64,000 nucleotides of DNA from Ktedonosporobacter rubrisoli (lineage in GTDB: Bacteria > Chloroflexota > Ktedonobacteria > Ktedonobacterales > Ktedonobacteraceae), in assembly GCF_004208415.1 (NCBI RefSeq), contig NZ_CP035758.1, positions 8,432,001 through 8,496,000 on the forward strand, read 5' to 3'. The notes beneath the pieces are model-generated. The model did not search any database. It saw only the letters and a program-made list of their open reading frames with translations, and was not told the origin of the DNA. This document shows positions 49,992 through 58,678 of this stretch, one piece after another. Positions within the stretch are counted from its first letter, which is position 1, and each line of letters opens with the position of its first letter. The translations under genes were made by a program, and so were the position numbers.

Positions 49992-50891
49992 CTACTTCGA
50001 TTGTGCTTCAACGCGTGTGAGAAACGCCCGCATAGTAGCCATGTAGAGACTGCGCTCTTCTACATGGGCCAGATGGGCGCTCTGCTCAAATATAACCCAT
50101 AACGAATCGACGATGCCGCGATGCAATACCTCGTTAATGAGTGGAGTTGATTCATCGTAGCGACCGGAGGTAATGAGGGTGGGGACGCGGATCTCGCCAA
50201 GACGATTGGTACGATCCCAGTCTTTGATAACGCCGATTACATGGAACTCGCTGGGTCCATTCATAATATAGTAGACCTGCCCGGTCTGCTCATTAGCGCG
50301 CTGTACATGCTCCGGTACTGGTTTGAGCCGTAGAACGTGGCGCTCATTGAAGACCTGGGCCGCTTGCTGATAGGCCGGATCATCGGTTGTGCCAGCTTGC
50401 TCATGCCGCAAAAGCGTGGCCTGGACGTCAGGGGGGAGATCCTGGCGTAAGCGATTGGCTTCGGCAACCCAGAGCGGGATGCTAGAAGTGCTGCTGGCTA
50501 AAGTCAGGCTGACAAGGCCCTGAGGCCGCTGAAGGGCATATTCGATGGAGAATAGCCCGCCGAAAGATTGGCCCCATAGATGTACTTTGTCAAGGCCGAG
50601 AGCCTGGCGAACAATGCCTATCTCCCCTACCGAGCGCTCGATGGTCCACAGGGCTGGATTATCAGGGCAGTCCGAGCGTCCGCAGCCCAGCTGATCATAG
50701 AAGATCACACGCCTGGATGCGGAGGCTAAATCAGCCATATCTTCTATATAATCATGGGGAACCCCCGGTCCGCCATGAACTGTCAAAATGGGGATCTGTT
50801 CCTGCTCAGCTCCCCCTCCAACGATTTGATACCAGACCCGATAGCCATCTCCTACAGGAATGAAGCCCTCTTGTTTGCGCAGTGAACTCAC
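49992..50891 (-). CDS. pip: Proline iminopeptidase-type alpha/beta hydrolase
   Basis: 299 residues from a GTG at 50891 with GGAGG seven bases upstream. HGGPGVPHDY is the oxyanion/substrate loop of prolyl aminopeptidases, FYDQLGCGRSD their typical DQxGxGxSD segment, GQSFGG the nucleophile elbow, RYDESTP the acid and SAHLAHVEE the catalytic His. All members of the triad are present. It removes N-terminal proline from peptides, or closely related amide substrates, in the cytosol. No signal peptide. The upstream hydrolase at 26560, by contrast, lacks its Ser. Confidence 0.88.
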   Translation of the reverse strand: MSSLRKQEGFIPVGDGYRVWYQIVGGGAEQEQIPILTVHGGPGVPHDYIEDMADLASASRRVIFYDQLGCGRSDCPDNPALWTIERSVGEIGIVRQALGLDKVHLWGQSFGGLFSIEYALQRPQGLVSLTLASSTSSIPLWVAEANRLRQDLPPDVQATLLRHEQAGTTDDPAYQQAAQVFNERHVLRLKPVPEHVQRANEQTGQVYYIMNGPSEFHVIGVIKDWDRTNRLGEIRVPTLITSGRYDESTPLINEVLHRGIVDSLWVIFEQSAHLAHVEERSLYMATMRAFLTRVEAQSK

Positions 50892-51148
50892 TATTTAGCC
50901 TCCTTGCCAGGCTGATCTGTAGCAAAAAGCGATGTAGAATGGATAAATTAGCATATTTTTCCCTACTAAAGTGGATACGCTCTTTCTAGTACCCAACAGT
51001 ATGTTCATATATTCTACATCGTTCTGGCATGCCATGTCAGGTTTTCTCACATGCTTGCTATAACAGAGGTTGGTCAGGGCCAGGGCGCAGAGATGATTGG
51101 CTGGTGATGAGCTAGTAAGCAAGCTCCGGTGAACGCATAGTTCTGGCC

Positions 51149-52207
51149 TTATACTCCAATTGTGCCCTGGCTTGCTTCGGCGTGCGGGCGTTGATAGGTT
51201 CGCCAGAGCTGACGGAAACCGAGCCGCTGCCAGAATGGATTCGAAAGAGGGTTAGCAGGATTGAACCAGAGTATATAGCCGTCGAGCTTGAACGGGGCCA
51301 AAGATGTAAAGATGGCCTGAACCAGCAGGCGACCAATGCCCTGTCCACGCTGGTCTTTACGCACGCCAAGATTGTTGATATGGCCATAGCGTCCACAGGG
51401 CATAAAATCTGGCTCCTCGCCATCCTCCCAGATATATAACTCGTTTTCCGCCATCGCAACTAGCTCCCCATTCCGTTCAACCACAAGTACGAGAGGCGCC
51501 CCAGCTTCTAGCCGTTTCCCTGCCCACTGCAGCGCTAATCTATCGCGGAAGGCCTGGATGATCGCCGGACTGCAGCGCACGAAGGGCGTGAAGGGTTGAT
51601 GAGCCTGTAACTCTTCTTCGAAGAGCTTTACCAGCACTTCTTCATCCTGGGGCTGGCTGAGACGTACGTGTAATCCTGGATATGCTCTGGGCTCGACGAG
51701 TGCCGCTGCCCGCGCTGGATGGTAGGCGAGTGCGCTGTCGAGAATAAAGCCCTGACCCAGGACTAACGCTTCGAACCAGCTTTCGCAGGCGGGCCAACGC
51801 AGCATATCACTACCCGTTCGCTGAGCTTGCCAGAAGGTACTTAAGGCAGAGAACAGGGCTTCGGTGACCGCGAGCACATCATCGTCGTCAGGGTCCGGCA
51901 AGGTCAGGCTATGCGTAATACCATTGCGCTCTGTAAAAAAGGCAAGTAAGCTATCATAGGACTCTAGCTCCCATAGGGCGGGATGAGCATAGGCGCGTAC
52001 ACGTCCCGCAGTATCGAGCGCTACGAGAGAGGTAGCGGCGTTTTGACAATGCTGGGCCAGCAGCGTGACTATTCTTTCGTAAGAACTAGCAGGCGTCAGT
52101 CGATAGTCAAGGGCATGAAAGCGCTGAGCCTGGGCCTGGTTTAAGGCAATGACTTCAGGTATATGCTTTGTGCTCATCGGCTTGATAGTGATAGGCGACC
52201 TGTTCAC
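51149..52207 (-). CDS. Double-GNAT acetyltransferase
   Basis: 352 residues from a GTG with AAAGGGG seven bases upstream. The N-terminal half (ITIKPMSTKHIPEVIALNQA ... LVALDTAGRVRAYAH) looks like a degenerate GNAT fold without a clear acetyl-CoA loop. The C-terminal half has a complete one, LHVRLSQPQDEEVLVKLFEE and motif A INNLGVRKDQRGQGIGRLLV with RGQGIG, then ILWFNPANPLSNPFWQRLGF. Two-domain GNATs with one active half occur in antibiotic and mycothiol synthesis and in uncharacterised enzymes. Substrate unknown. Divergent from the HAD gene. Confidence 0.83.
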   Translation of the reverse strand: MNRSPITIKPMSTKHIPEVIALNQAQAQRFHALDYRLTPASSYERIVTLLAQHCQNAATSLVALDTAGRVRAYAHPALWELESYDSLLAFFTERNGITHSLTLPDPDDDDVLAVTEALFSALSTFWQAQRTGSDMLRWPACESWFEALVLGQGFILDSALAYHPARAAALVEPRAYPGLHVRLSQPQDEEVLVKLFEEELQAHQPFTPFVRCSPAIIQAFRDRLALQWAGKRLEAGAPLVLVVERNGELVAMAENELYIWEDGEEPDFMPCGRYGHINNLGVRKDQRGQGIGRLLVQAIFTSLAPFKLDGYILWFNPANPLSNPFWQRLGFRQLWRTYQRPHAEASQGTIGV

Positions 52208-52598
52208 AACATTACCCCTTTACTTGCGTTTGCTTTCTTAACCTGGAAAATGGGACTTTACCAGGTACAGACTGATTAGTGAAGATACTCTCTATTTTCC
52301 ACTTCTGTAGGTGAAAGTGTAGCTGCTTGCAGAGGGTTTTGCAAATATTACAGGTAATATATACTTCCTTCTTATTGAGCAGGAAAGCAAGCAAGAGAAA
52401 ATTAAGTGGTAATTATGCGTAAGATGGGAGATGTAAGTTAATCTTCTCTGACATCCACATCAATGGCCAGATAGATATCAGGCGTGTCTTGACAGGATAA
52501 TCCTGGCTGTGTTATCTTCTCTTTCCTCTTATTGTAAAAGATCTTATTGCACATTCTTGCCTTAAAAGGGGCAAGTAGTTTATTGTGGAGTAAAAGCT
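52208..52598. other. Divergent intergenic region
   Basis: 391 bases between the GNAT and HAD genes. Contains the strong plus-strand promoter at 52489-52517. Nothing else identified. Confidence 0.45.
52489..52517 (+). promoter_or_regulatory. Promoter of the HAD gene
   Basis: TTGACA (52489-52494), 17-base spacer, TTATCT (52512-52517); start near 52524, leader of about 75 bases. Confidence 0.65.
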
Positions 52599-53336
52599 AT
52601 GCCACACCCTGTAATCTTTCTTGATGATGGCGGCGTGATGAACGACAATATTCGCCGCGGTTTACGCTGGCAAGAGCTTGTTGGCGAGTTTTTCGCACCC
52701 TTGCTCGGCGGCCCGCCTGAAGCCTGGCAGAAGGCCAACCTCTTGACAAGCGAGGAGCTTTTTGAGCCGGCAAACTGGCAGAGGCGCCTTCAGGCCACCA
52801 GCGATTATGCCAGCTTTGATCGGCTGTTTCTGCATGACTGGCTAAAAAATATGTGCAGGTTTGTGGGCATAACTGCGCCGGCGACTGAAGACTGTATTGC
52901 CCTGGCGGAGCGGGCAACCCGCGCTATTCTTCCACGGGCCCATGCGGCCTTTCCCGGCGCCATAGAGGCGATCCGCACCCTATTTCAGCAGGGCTATACC
53001 CTCTATACCGCTTCGGGAGAGTCCTCTCGTGATCTGGCTGGCTATCTGCAAGGCATGGGAGTACGCGACTGCTTCGCGCCCCGCCTTTACGGGCCGGACC
53101 TCATCAACACATTTAAAGATGGTCCGGAATACTATAGGCGTATTTTCAGCGAAGTTGGGATCGCACCAGCGCGAGCCATTGTCGTAGATGACACTCCGCT
53201 CGTGATTCCCTGGGCCTGCCAGGCTGGAGCACGCACCGTCCTGGTGCGCAAGGCCTCCTCGGAAGTCTCGACCGACGCAACCTGGCAAATTGCTAGCCTG
53301 GCCGAACTGCCAGCCCTGCTGGCGCAACTGAATTGA
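52599..53336 (+). CDS. HAD-superfamily hydrolase
   Basis: 245 residues, GGAG eight bases before the ATG. Motif I is VIFLDDGGVMND (nucleophile Asp; the residue two positions later is Gly, where most phosphatases have Asp). Motif II is LYTASGES, with Lys in NTFKDGPEYY, and motif IV is AIVVDDTP. The helical cap lies between residues 20 and 110. This is a subclass I HAD, similar to phosphoglycolate-phosphatase/haloacid-dehalogenase-like enzymes. The DDGG variant of motif I suggests an unusual specificity or reduced phosphatase activity. Substrate unknown. Confidence 0.8.
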   Translation: MPHPVIFLDDGGVMNDNIRRGLRWQELVGEFFAPLLGGPPEAWQKANLLTSEELFEPANWQRRLQATSDYASFDRLFLHDWLKNMCRFVGITAPATEDCIALAERATRAILPRAHAAFPGAIEAIRTLFQQGYTLYTASGESSRDLAGYLQGMGVRDCFAPRLYGPDLINTFKDGPEYYRRIFSEVGIAPARAIVVDDTPLVIPWACQAGARTVLVRKASSEVSTDATWQIASLAELPALLAQLN

Positions 53337-53539
53337 TGAGCCTACAATCTATTTATCGATGATTTTTCAATATTCATATGGAATACGCTGGCTCTTGTGC
53401 AATAGAATGGCTATACTTACTAGTAAGGGCGAAAGTTAGTGGACAGAAAGTCCTACCGGGTGCCATGTTGGCCTCATCAGGAAGAATAGCTAGCTAAGAC
53501 TAAAGAGAAAAAGCCTGGGCAAGGAGGCGGTAATTCCAT

Positions 53540-55189
53540 ATGGATATTCACCTGGACGCATGCAAAATTGACGAGTTGATAGTACATATTCATGACCCGG
53601 TGTGGCAAGCACGAACGTTAACGATGGCCGAACATGCGACGCCACAGGAAAGTGCTGCCCTTTTATATGAGCTCATCGCGCGTGGAGATCCAGACCCTGA
53701 AAGGCGACCGGTACTGCATTTGTTGGCCCTGGCGTGCTGGCAACTGATGCCTGATGTTTCGAAAACGCTTAGCAAAACTGTGCAGCAGCGTGCGCGCATG
53801 CTTATACCACCCCGCAATATGGCGCAGGTAAAAGCCCTGGCCACCGCAGGCGCCCTGGCCATCAAACCCATCGAGCAATATCTGCTCCAGAAGCAAGGCA
53901 GCATCAGCAGCTCTGCCTGTGCATATTGCATTCGCGCGCTGGCCCTTGTTGGTAATGAGGCGGCCTTCCTGGCCCTTGAGGCCTATGTGCAAGCGATACC
54001 CCAGCCATTCCTAACCTATGATACCCACAATAGGCCCCTGGCCGAGCTGTTGCTGGCCAGAGCGAACTTTGAACAGGCCGAATACGGGCGGCGCGTGCTG
54101 GCTCCCTTGCTACGAACGACGCAAAGATTAGTCCTGGACAGAGATTATTCTCTGGTCGAGTTGCCGGCCCTGGATGCCTTGCAGCATGTCACCTTGCAAG
54201 GAACGTGTAAACCAGAAACGCTTCAACCCCTGACCGCCGCGCCCGGCTTAGGTGGCTTAACCGTCTCCTCTTCTTTCGAATTGAAGCATCTCAAGGGTAT
54301 AGAATGCCTGCACCATCTGCAAGAAGTCTATCTTGATAGCTGTCCCCATCTGACCGACGTTAGCGCCCTGAGCCTGCTGCCCAATCTCAAGAAGTTGAGC
54401 ATAACGCGGGTGAAATTGACGGCCCTCAAGGGCTTACAGGAGATAACCCAGATTGAGCAGCTCATGCTGCATCGCAGTAGCGAGACGCTAAATCTTGATC
54501 GTATCGCGCGCATGAGCAATATACGGGAATTATGTGTCTATGATTACTATGTGCTGAACGATCTAAGGGCCCTGTCCGCCCTAGCGAAGCTACGCGCCTT
54601 GACCCTCGATAAATGCCTTGATTTAGCCCAACTTGATGGACTGCAGGATTTGGCGCAACTGGAAACCTTGAACATCTATCATAACGGCAAGCTTAGCGAC
54701 ATCAGCGCCCTGCGGACCTTAAGCAGCTTGCGCACCCTACGTTTACGCCATTGCTCGCAAGTGCAGCACTTGAATGACTTGCGCGAACTGCACAGGCTGG
54801 AGGCCCTTGACGTGCATTATTGTAGCGCCCTGACCGATATTAGCGCCCTGGCATCTTTGACAAGCCTGCGCTCGCTTGATCTTTCTTTCTGCCCACAGCT
54901 GGAGCACTTGCGCGAATTGCACAAACTTGGCAGGCTGGAACGTCTTAACCTGCGCAACTGCCGAGCGCTCAAAGATATCGGAGCCCTGGCTGGTTTGCCT
55001 GTCAGTGAGCTTGACTTAAGAGATTGTAAGAACCTGCAGGACATAAGTATCTTAAAGACTCTGCAGCATTTAAAGACGCTCCATCTGCCTGCCAGCATAG
55101 CGCGAGAAGATGTGGAAGAGCTGGCTGCTATGCCACATATCAAGCAACTCTATCAGCAGTCAGCTACAACTTTTACTGCTCCCTCGTGA
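53540..55189 (+). CDS. Leucine-rich-repeat protein with N-terminal helical repeats
   Basis: 549 residues, cytosolic (no signal or membrane helix). Residues 1-200 are helical with HEAT-like pieces (AALLYELIARGDPDPERRPV, VQQRARMLIPPRNMAQVKAL). From about 205 to the end there are 12-14 LRR units of 22-24 residues: LQEVYLDSCPHLTDVSALSL, LRALTLDKCLDLAQLDGLQD, LETLNIYHNGKLSDISALRT, LRSLDLSFCPQLEHLRELHK and so on. The 'C-xx-LTDISAL' type resembles LRRs attached to NACHT/STAND proteins in Ktedonobacteria, but no ATPase domain is present here. Protein-protein recognition is the likely role. Confidence 0.85.
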   Translation: MDIHLDACKIDELIVHIHDPVWQARTLTMAEHATPQESAALLYELIARGDPDPERRPVLHLLALACWQLMPDVSKTLSKTVQQRARMLIPPRNMAQVKALATAGALAIKPIEQYLLQKQGSISSSACAYCIRALALVGNEAAFLALEAYVQAIPQPFLTYDTHNRPLAELLLARANFEQAEYGRRVLAPLLRTTQRLVLDRDYSLVELPALDALQHVTLQGTCKPETLQPLTAAPGLGGLTVSSSFELKHLKGIECLHHLQEVYLDSCPHLTDVSALSLLPNLKKLSITRVKLTALKGLQEITQIEQLMLHRSSETLNLDRIARMSNIRELCVYDYYVLNDLRALSALAKLRALTLDKCLDLAQLDGLQDLAQLETLNIYHNGKLSDISALRTLSSLRTLRLRHCSQVQHLNDLRELHRLEALDVHYCSALTDISALASLTSLRSLDLSFCPQLEHLRELHKLGRLERLNLRNCRALKDIGALAGLPVSELDLRDCKNLQDISILKTLQHLKTLHLPASIAREDVEELAAMPHIKQLYQQSATTFTAPS

Positions 55190-55279
55190 TAGTATCCCGT
55201 ACGGATCAGGAAAAGAAAGACTGGCCGCTGTCAGTCTTCTCGTTCTCCCGGATAGATTTGTCTCTATGTGCGGTAATGG

Positions 55280-56056
55280 CTAGGAAGGATAGCCGGCTAA
55301 TTCAAGCCCACCATCAACAGTAATGATCTGACCGGTGATCCAGGTTGAGCGTGGATCGGCCAGCGTTACAATCCACGCTGCAACCTCTTCGGGGGTGCCG
55401 AGCTGCTTGAACGGAATGGCTTCGCGCTCTTTCTGGCGAATGTTCTCGACCTGTGCGCTTGAGAAGCCAGCCTTGACAAGTGCGCCGGTCTCGGTCGGAC
55501 CAGGAGCTACGGCATTAACCCGAATGCCGTGCGGTGCGAGCTCGCGGGCCCAGCAACGCGTAAGATGGTCGAGGGCTGCCTTGCTCGCAGCATAAAAGGT
55601 AACGCCGGTAGTAGGCAGGTGGCCGACCACACTTGAGATATTAACGATGGCTCCCTTGCTGGCAATGAGCGCGGGCAAGGCGGCTTGATTGAGCCAGGTT
55701 GGGGCCAGCACATTTGTCTGTAATATGGAAGTAATTTGAGGAGTTGTAACAGTTTCAAGGGGCGTTGATACCGCTGCCACGGCATTATTGACCACCACAT
55801 CGATGCGTCCCCAGCGTTCCAGCGCCTCCTGCACAATTCCGCCAATCTGCTCCTCCTGGCTAATATCTGCAACCCTACCTACAATGCGTTCCCGCCCCTT
55901 CGAAGCCTGCTCAATAGTTTCCTCATGACGCCCAACGATCAGCACATTGCCGCCAAGGTCGGCAAACTGCTGCGCAGCTGCCAGGCCAATGCCGGAACTG
56001 CCTCCCGTGATAATGATAGCTTTGCCCGAGAAATCTGCTTGCCCTATTGAATACAT
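55280..56056 (-). CDS. Short-chain dehydrogenase/reductase
   Basis: 258 residues of classical SDR type. TGGSSGIG is the nucleotide loop, ADIS follows strand 4, and VVNNAVA stands in place of the usual NNAG. The catalytic Ser is in VNISSVVG, YAASK holds Tyr and Lys, PGPTETG comes after strand 6, and the C-terminal ITGQIITVDGGLE is the family ending. The GRH after strand 2 (LIVGRHEE) favours NADPH. Substrate unknown. Single gene, AGAGG nine bases before the ATG. Confidence 0.9.
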   Translation of the reverse strand: MYSIGQADFSGKAIIITGGSSGIGLAAAQQFADLGGNVLIVGRHEETIEQASKGRERIVGRVADISQEEQIGGIVQEALERWGRIDVVVNNAVAAVSTPLETVTTPQITSILQTNVLAPTWLNQAALPALIASKGAIVNISSVVGHLPTTGVTFYAASKAALDHLTRCWARELAPHGIRVNAVAPGPTETGALVKAGFSSAQVENIRQKEREAIPFKQLGTPEEVAAWIVTLADPRSTWITGQIITVDGGLELAGYPS

Positions 56057-56167
56057 AGAACTAAACCTCTTCTAGCTAAAAAAATGTGAGTAGAGAAACC
56101 TCTTGTTAAAAGTTTAAAGCCTGTCATTGTGTCAATGTCAAGGGGTAAGCTTAGCTTTGCTTCAAGG

Positions 56168-58342
56168 TCATTTTTTCTGTTCGGGAGCCTTTAGAACCTG
56201 GATGGTATAGGCATCCTTATCCTGGAAAAAGTTGACAAGGAAGCGGCTATTGGGGGACCAGAGCAAACCCTCGGGGTACGAGCTTCTATCCCCAAAGGGC
56301 GTATTGCTGGCATCATAGGAGCCGGCCTGTTTGCCTGTAGACGCGTGCCAGAACTGAATTGTATGCTTTGTATCATTCATATAGTGGGCGGCAATATACT
56401 GACCGTCTGGTGACCAGGTGATGCTGCCCAGAGCCGCGTTAGAATCGCCATAGAGCCATTCGCATAGAAAGATGCGCTGCCCACTCTGACTATCTACCAC
56501 CTCGATAGCGATATCTTCCTGGGCCAGCACAGCCAGGCGACTGCCCCCGGGCGACCAGGCGGCCATGGGGGGATAGCTATACCACACGTGGTAATCTTTC
56601 TGGAAAAGCGTATTGCCGTTGCGGGTATCCCAGACGCTAATGTGGCCGCTGTTGCGACCGGAAACTATATATTTGCCATCGGGAGACCAGCTTAACCAGA
56701 GATGGGAATGCTCGGAACTGGGCTGATAAGCCAGGTGAAGTTTCTTCTGGGTGACATCCCATATCTTGATAGATCCGCCATTGTGGGCAGCCGCGAGTTT
56801 CTGGCCATCGGGAGACCAGGCGAGATAAACGATAGAGCTACTTTTACTTGCCTCGTCCTTGGGAGCGCTGTATGTGGCAACAACCTTTTTTGCGCGCATA
56901 CTCCAGACCTGAATATCAATATCATTACTCAAGGCTAGATGATCTCCATCGGGAGACCATGAGAGAGCCTGAGCGCCCAGTTCAGGCAGTTGGTAAGCAT
57001 GGGATTGCTTTTTGCTGGTAGCTGGCTGCAGGATTTTGACTGTAGCATTCATCGCCAGGGCAAGCTTGTTTCCATCAGGAGACCAGGACATTTGATAGAT
57101 GGGGGAAGCGAGCCTATGCTCCTGGACAAGATGCTTGAGCAATAAATTAGCATCATTAGCGTCATTGGAAAGGCTTTCTTTCCACCATTCAACGCCTTGC
57201 TCTAGAACTAGTCCGGCCACGCCGGCGAGCGCGATAGAGGCAATGCCCCGCTTCAAAAAGATTCTGCGCCCTTTTTGTTGCGGGTGGACCATTTGCATCT
57301 GCTGCTGAGCCAGCCCTGGTGCAGAGCCGGAGGGGGTATAGAGAGGAAGATCGCCCCGATCGAGCTGATCTAGAGGAGGCGGTGGCTGCTTTGGGTCCCA
57401 GATACGCTGATTGACGCCCCTGCGTTCTTGCTGAATCTCGCGTAACCTATCGGCGACCTGGGCAATACTTGCCGGACGCTTATCTACCTGTAACTCGACC
57501 ATATGTGAGATAAGTTGCTCAAACGACTTGAGCGATGGGCCAGAAAGAGAAAGCGGCGTAAACTGCAAAGGTGCCTCGGTAGGATCGATGCCGCTGATCA
57601 TCTGGTGCAGAATGACTCCCAGGCTGTAAATATCGGCCCGCGCATCAGTCTGGGCCCTCCCATACTGCTCAGGAGCAGCGTAGCCCGGCGAACCAAAGGG
57701 AATAGTATCACGGCTGCTTGCCCGTTTGAAATGGCGTGCAATGCCAAAATCGACAAGCGCGTAGGAGCTATCATCGCGGCGAATAATATTGCTGGGCTTG
57801 AGGTCGCGAAAGATCACCGGAGGCGTGCGGCTGTGTAAATAATGAAGGATGTCGCAGACCTGCAGTCCCATATGAAGCGCCTCATCTATCACGCTATCAG
57901 AAGCTGATAGGCTATGTTCGCGCTCAAGTAAGTAGTGTTCAAGGGTCTTGCCAGCGAAATAGTCCATAACGAGATACCAGTGCTCGCTATCCTCAAACGT
58001 ATCGCGCAAGTGGGGAAGGCGAGGATAATCCAAGGCGGCAAGCATAACGCGTTCGCGATTAAAGGTTTCGGTTGCTTCAATAATTTGTTGCGTGCTAAGG
58101 CCGCTCAGCTTGATCTGCTTGATAGCTACAAGTTCGTGAGCATTGCTGATATCTTGGGCGCGGTAGACCACTCCGAAACCGCCACCGCCGATCTGTGCGA
58201 GCAGTCGGTAGCGTCCATGAAGCAGCGTTTCCTCGGAGGCCTCTTCTCCGGTCGTTAGCGGATGGTGGCAAACGAAGCAAGTTGTGTGCTCTTGATTATT
58301 TGCGGCCCCGCAAACAGAGCAGTATAACAGATGGCCTGGCAT
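56168..58342 (-). CDS. Zinc-ribbon Ser/Thr kinase with internal Tat-like anchor and WD40 propeller
   Basis: 724 residues. Residues 8-25 hold a zinc ribbon (CSVCGAANNQEHTTCFVC). The kinase covers about 43-300: IGGGGFGVVY, VAIKQIK, IFRDLKPSNI (Phe for His, Arg-Asp kept), ALVDFGIARHF, FGSPGYAAPEQ. After a Pro-rich linker, residues 356-380 read GRRIFLKRGIASIALAGVAG, a near-perfect twin-arginine consensus (RRxFLK) followed by a hydrophobic stretch, in the middle of the protein. Residues 410-724 form seven WD40 blades (SWSPDGNKLAL, AWSPDGQKLAA, SWSPDGKYIVS, TWSPDGQYIAA). The propeller should be outside. Whether it crosses by Sec or, folded, by Tat is open. FHA protein and anti-sigma WD40 share this architectural theme. 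Confidence 0.9.
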   Translation of the reverse strand: MPGHLLYCSVCGAANNQEHTTCFVCHHPLTTGEEASEETLLHGRYRLLAQIGGGGFGVVYRAQDISNAHELVAIKQIKLSGLSTQQIIEATETFNRERVMLAALDYPRLPHLRDTFEDSEHWYLVMDYFAGKTLEHYLLEREHSLSASDSVIDEALHMGLQVCDILHYLHSRTPPVIFRDLKPSNIIRRDDSSYALVDFGIARHFKRASSRDTIPFGSPGYAAPEQYGRAQTDARADIYSLGVILHQMISGIDPTEAPLQFTPLSLSGPSLKSFEQLISHMVELQVDKRPASIAQVADRLREIQQERRGVNQRIWDPKQPPPPLDQLDRGDLPLYTPSGSAPGLAQQQMQMVHPQQKGRRIFLKRGIASIALAGVAGLVLEQGVEWWKESLSNDANDANLLLKHLVQEHRLASPIYQMSWSPDGNKLALAMNATVKILQPATSKKQSHAYQLPELGAQALSWSPDGDHLALSNDIDIQVWSMRAKKVVATYSAPKDEASKSSSIVYLAWSPDGQKLAAAHNGGSIKIWDVTQKKLHLAYQPSSEHSHLWLSWSPDGKYIVSGRNSGHISVWDTRNGNTLFQKDYHVWYSYPPMAAWSPGGSRLAVLAQEDIAIEVVDSQSGQRIFLCEWLYGDSNAALGSITWSPDGQYIAAHYMNDTKHTIQFWHASTGKQAGSYDASNTPFGDRSSYPEGLLWSPNSRFLVNFFQDKDAYTIQVLKAPEQKK

Positions 58343-58678
58343 CTATTGCACATCCTTGTACATGTCATTTACTCCTCTTCTTTTCCGCTCTTATCTCTTA
58401 TGTGGTGAGAGTTATGCAGAGACATCTGAGCTATCTCTCAGGCTACAAGCTCTCTAGTTTTTACTCATTGTCCACGGTGATCGCTGCATCCGGGTAAATT
58501 GTGTTCTGTCAAGTTGGAAGTGCAGGCGGCGCACTCCTCAATCTCTGCTTGGCAGACTCCCAGGTAAATCATATAACAGTGTACCATGAAAAGCGCCGCT
58601 TATTCCTGTGCAAATTCCTCAATGAGAACTGTGTCTCTCTCAAAGCGAGTTTGGGTCACGCTGGCACGGTAGCGAAAC
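58343..58678. other. Intergenic region, nothing recognised
   Basis: 336 bases upstream of the kinase-WD40 gene and downstream of the DnaJ-like gene. It should contain the kinase promoter. No gene or clear hairpin. Confidence 0.4.
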
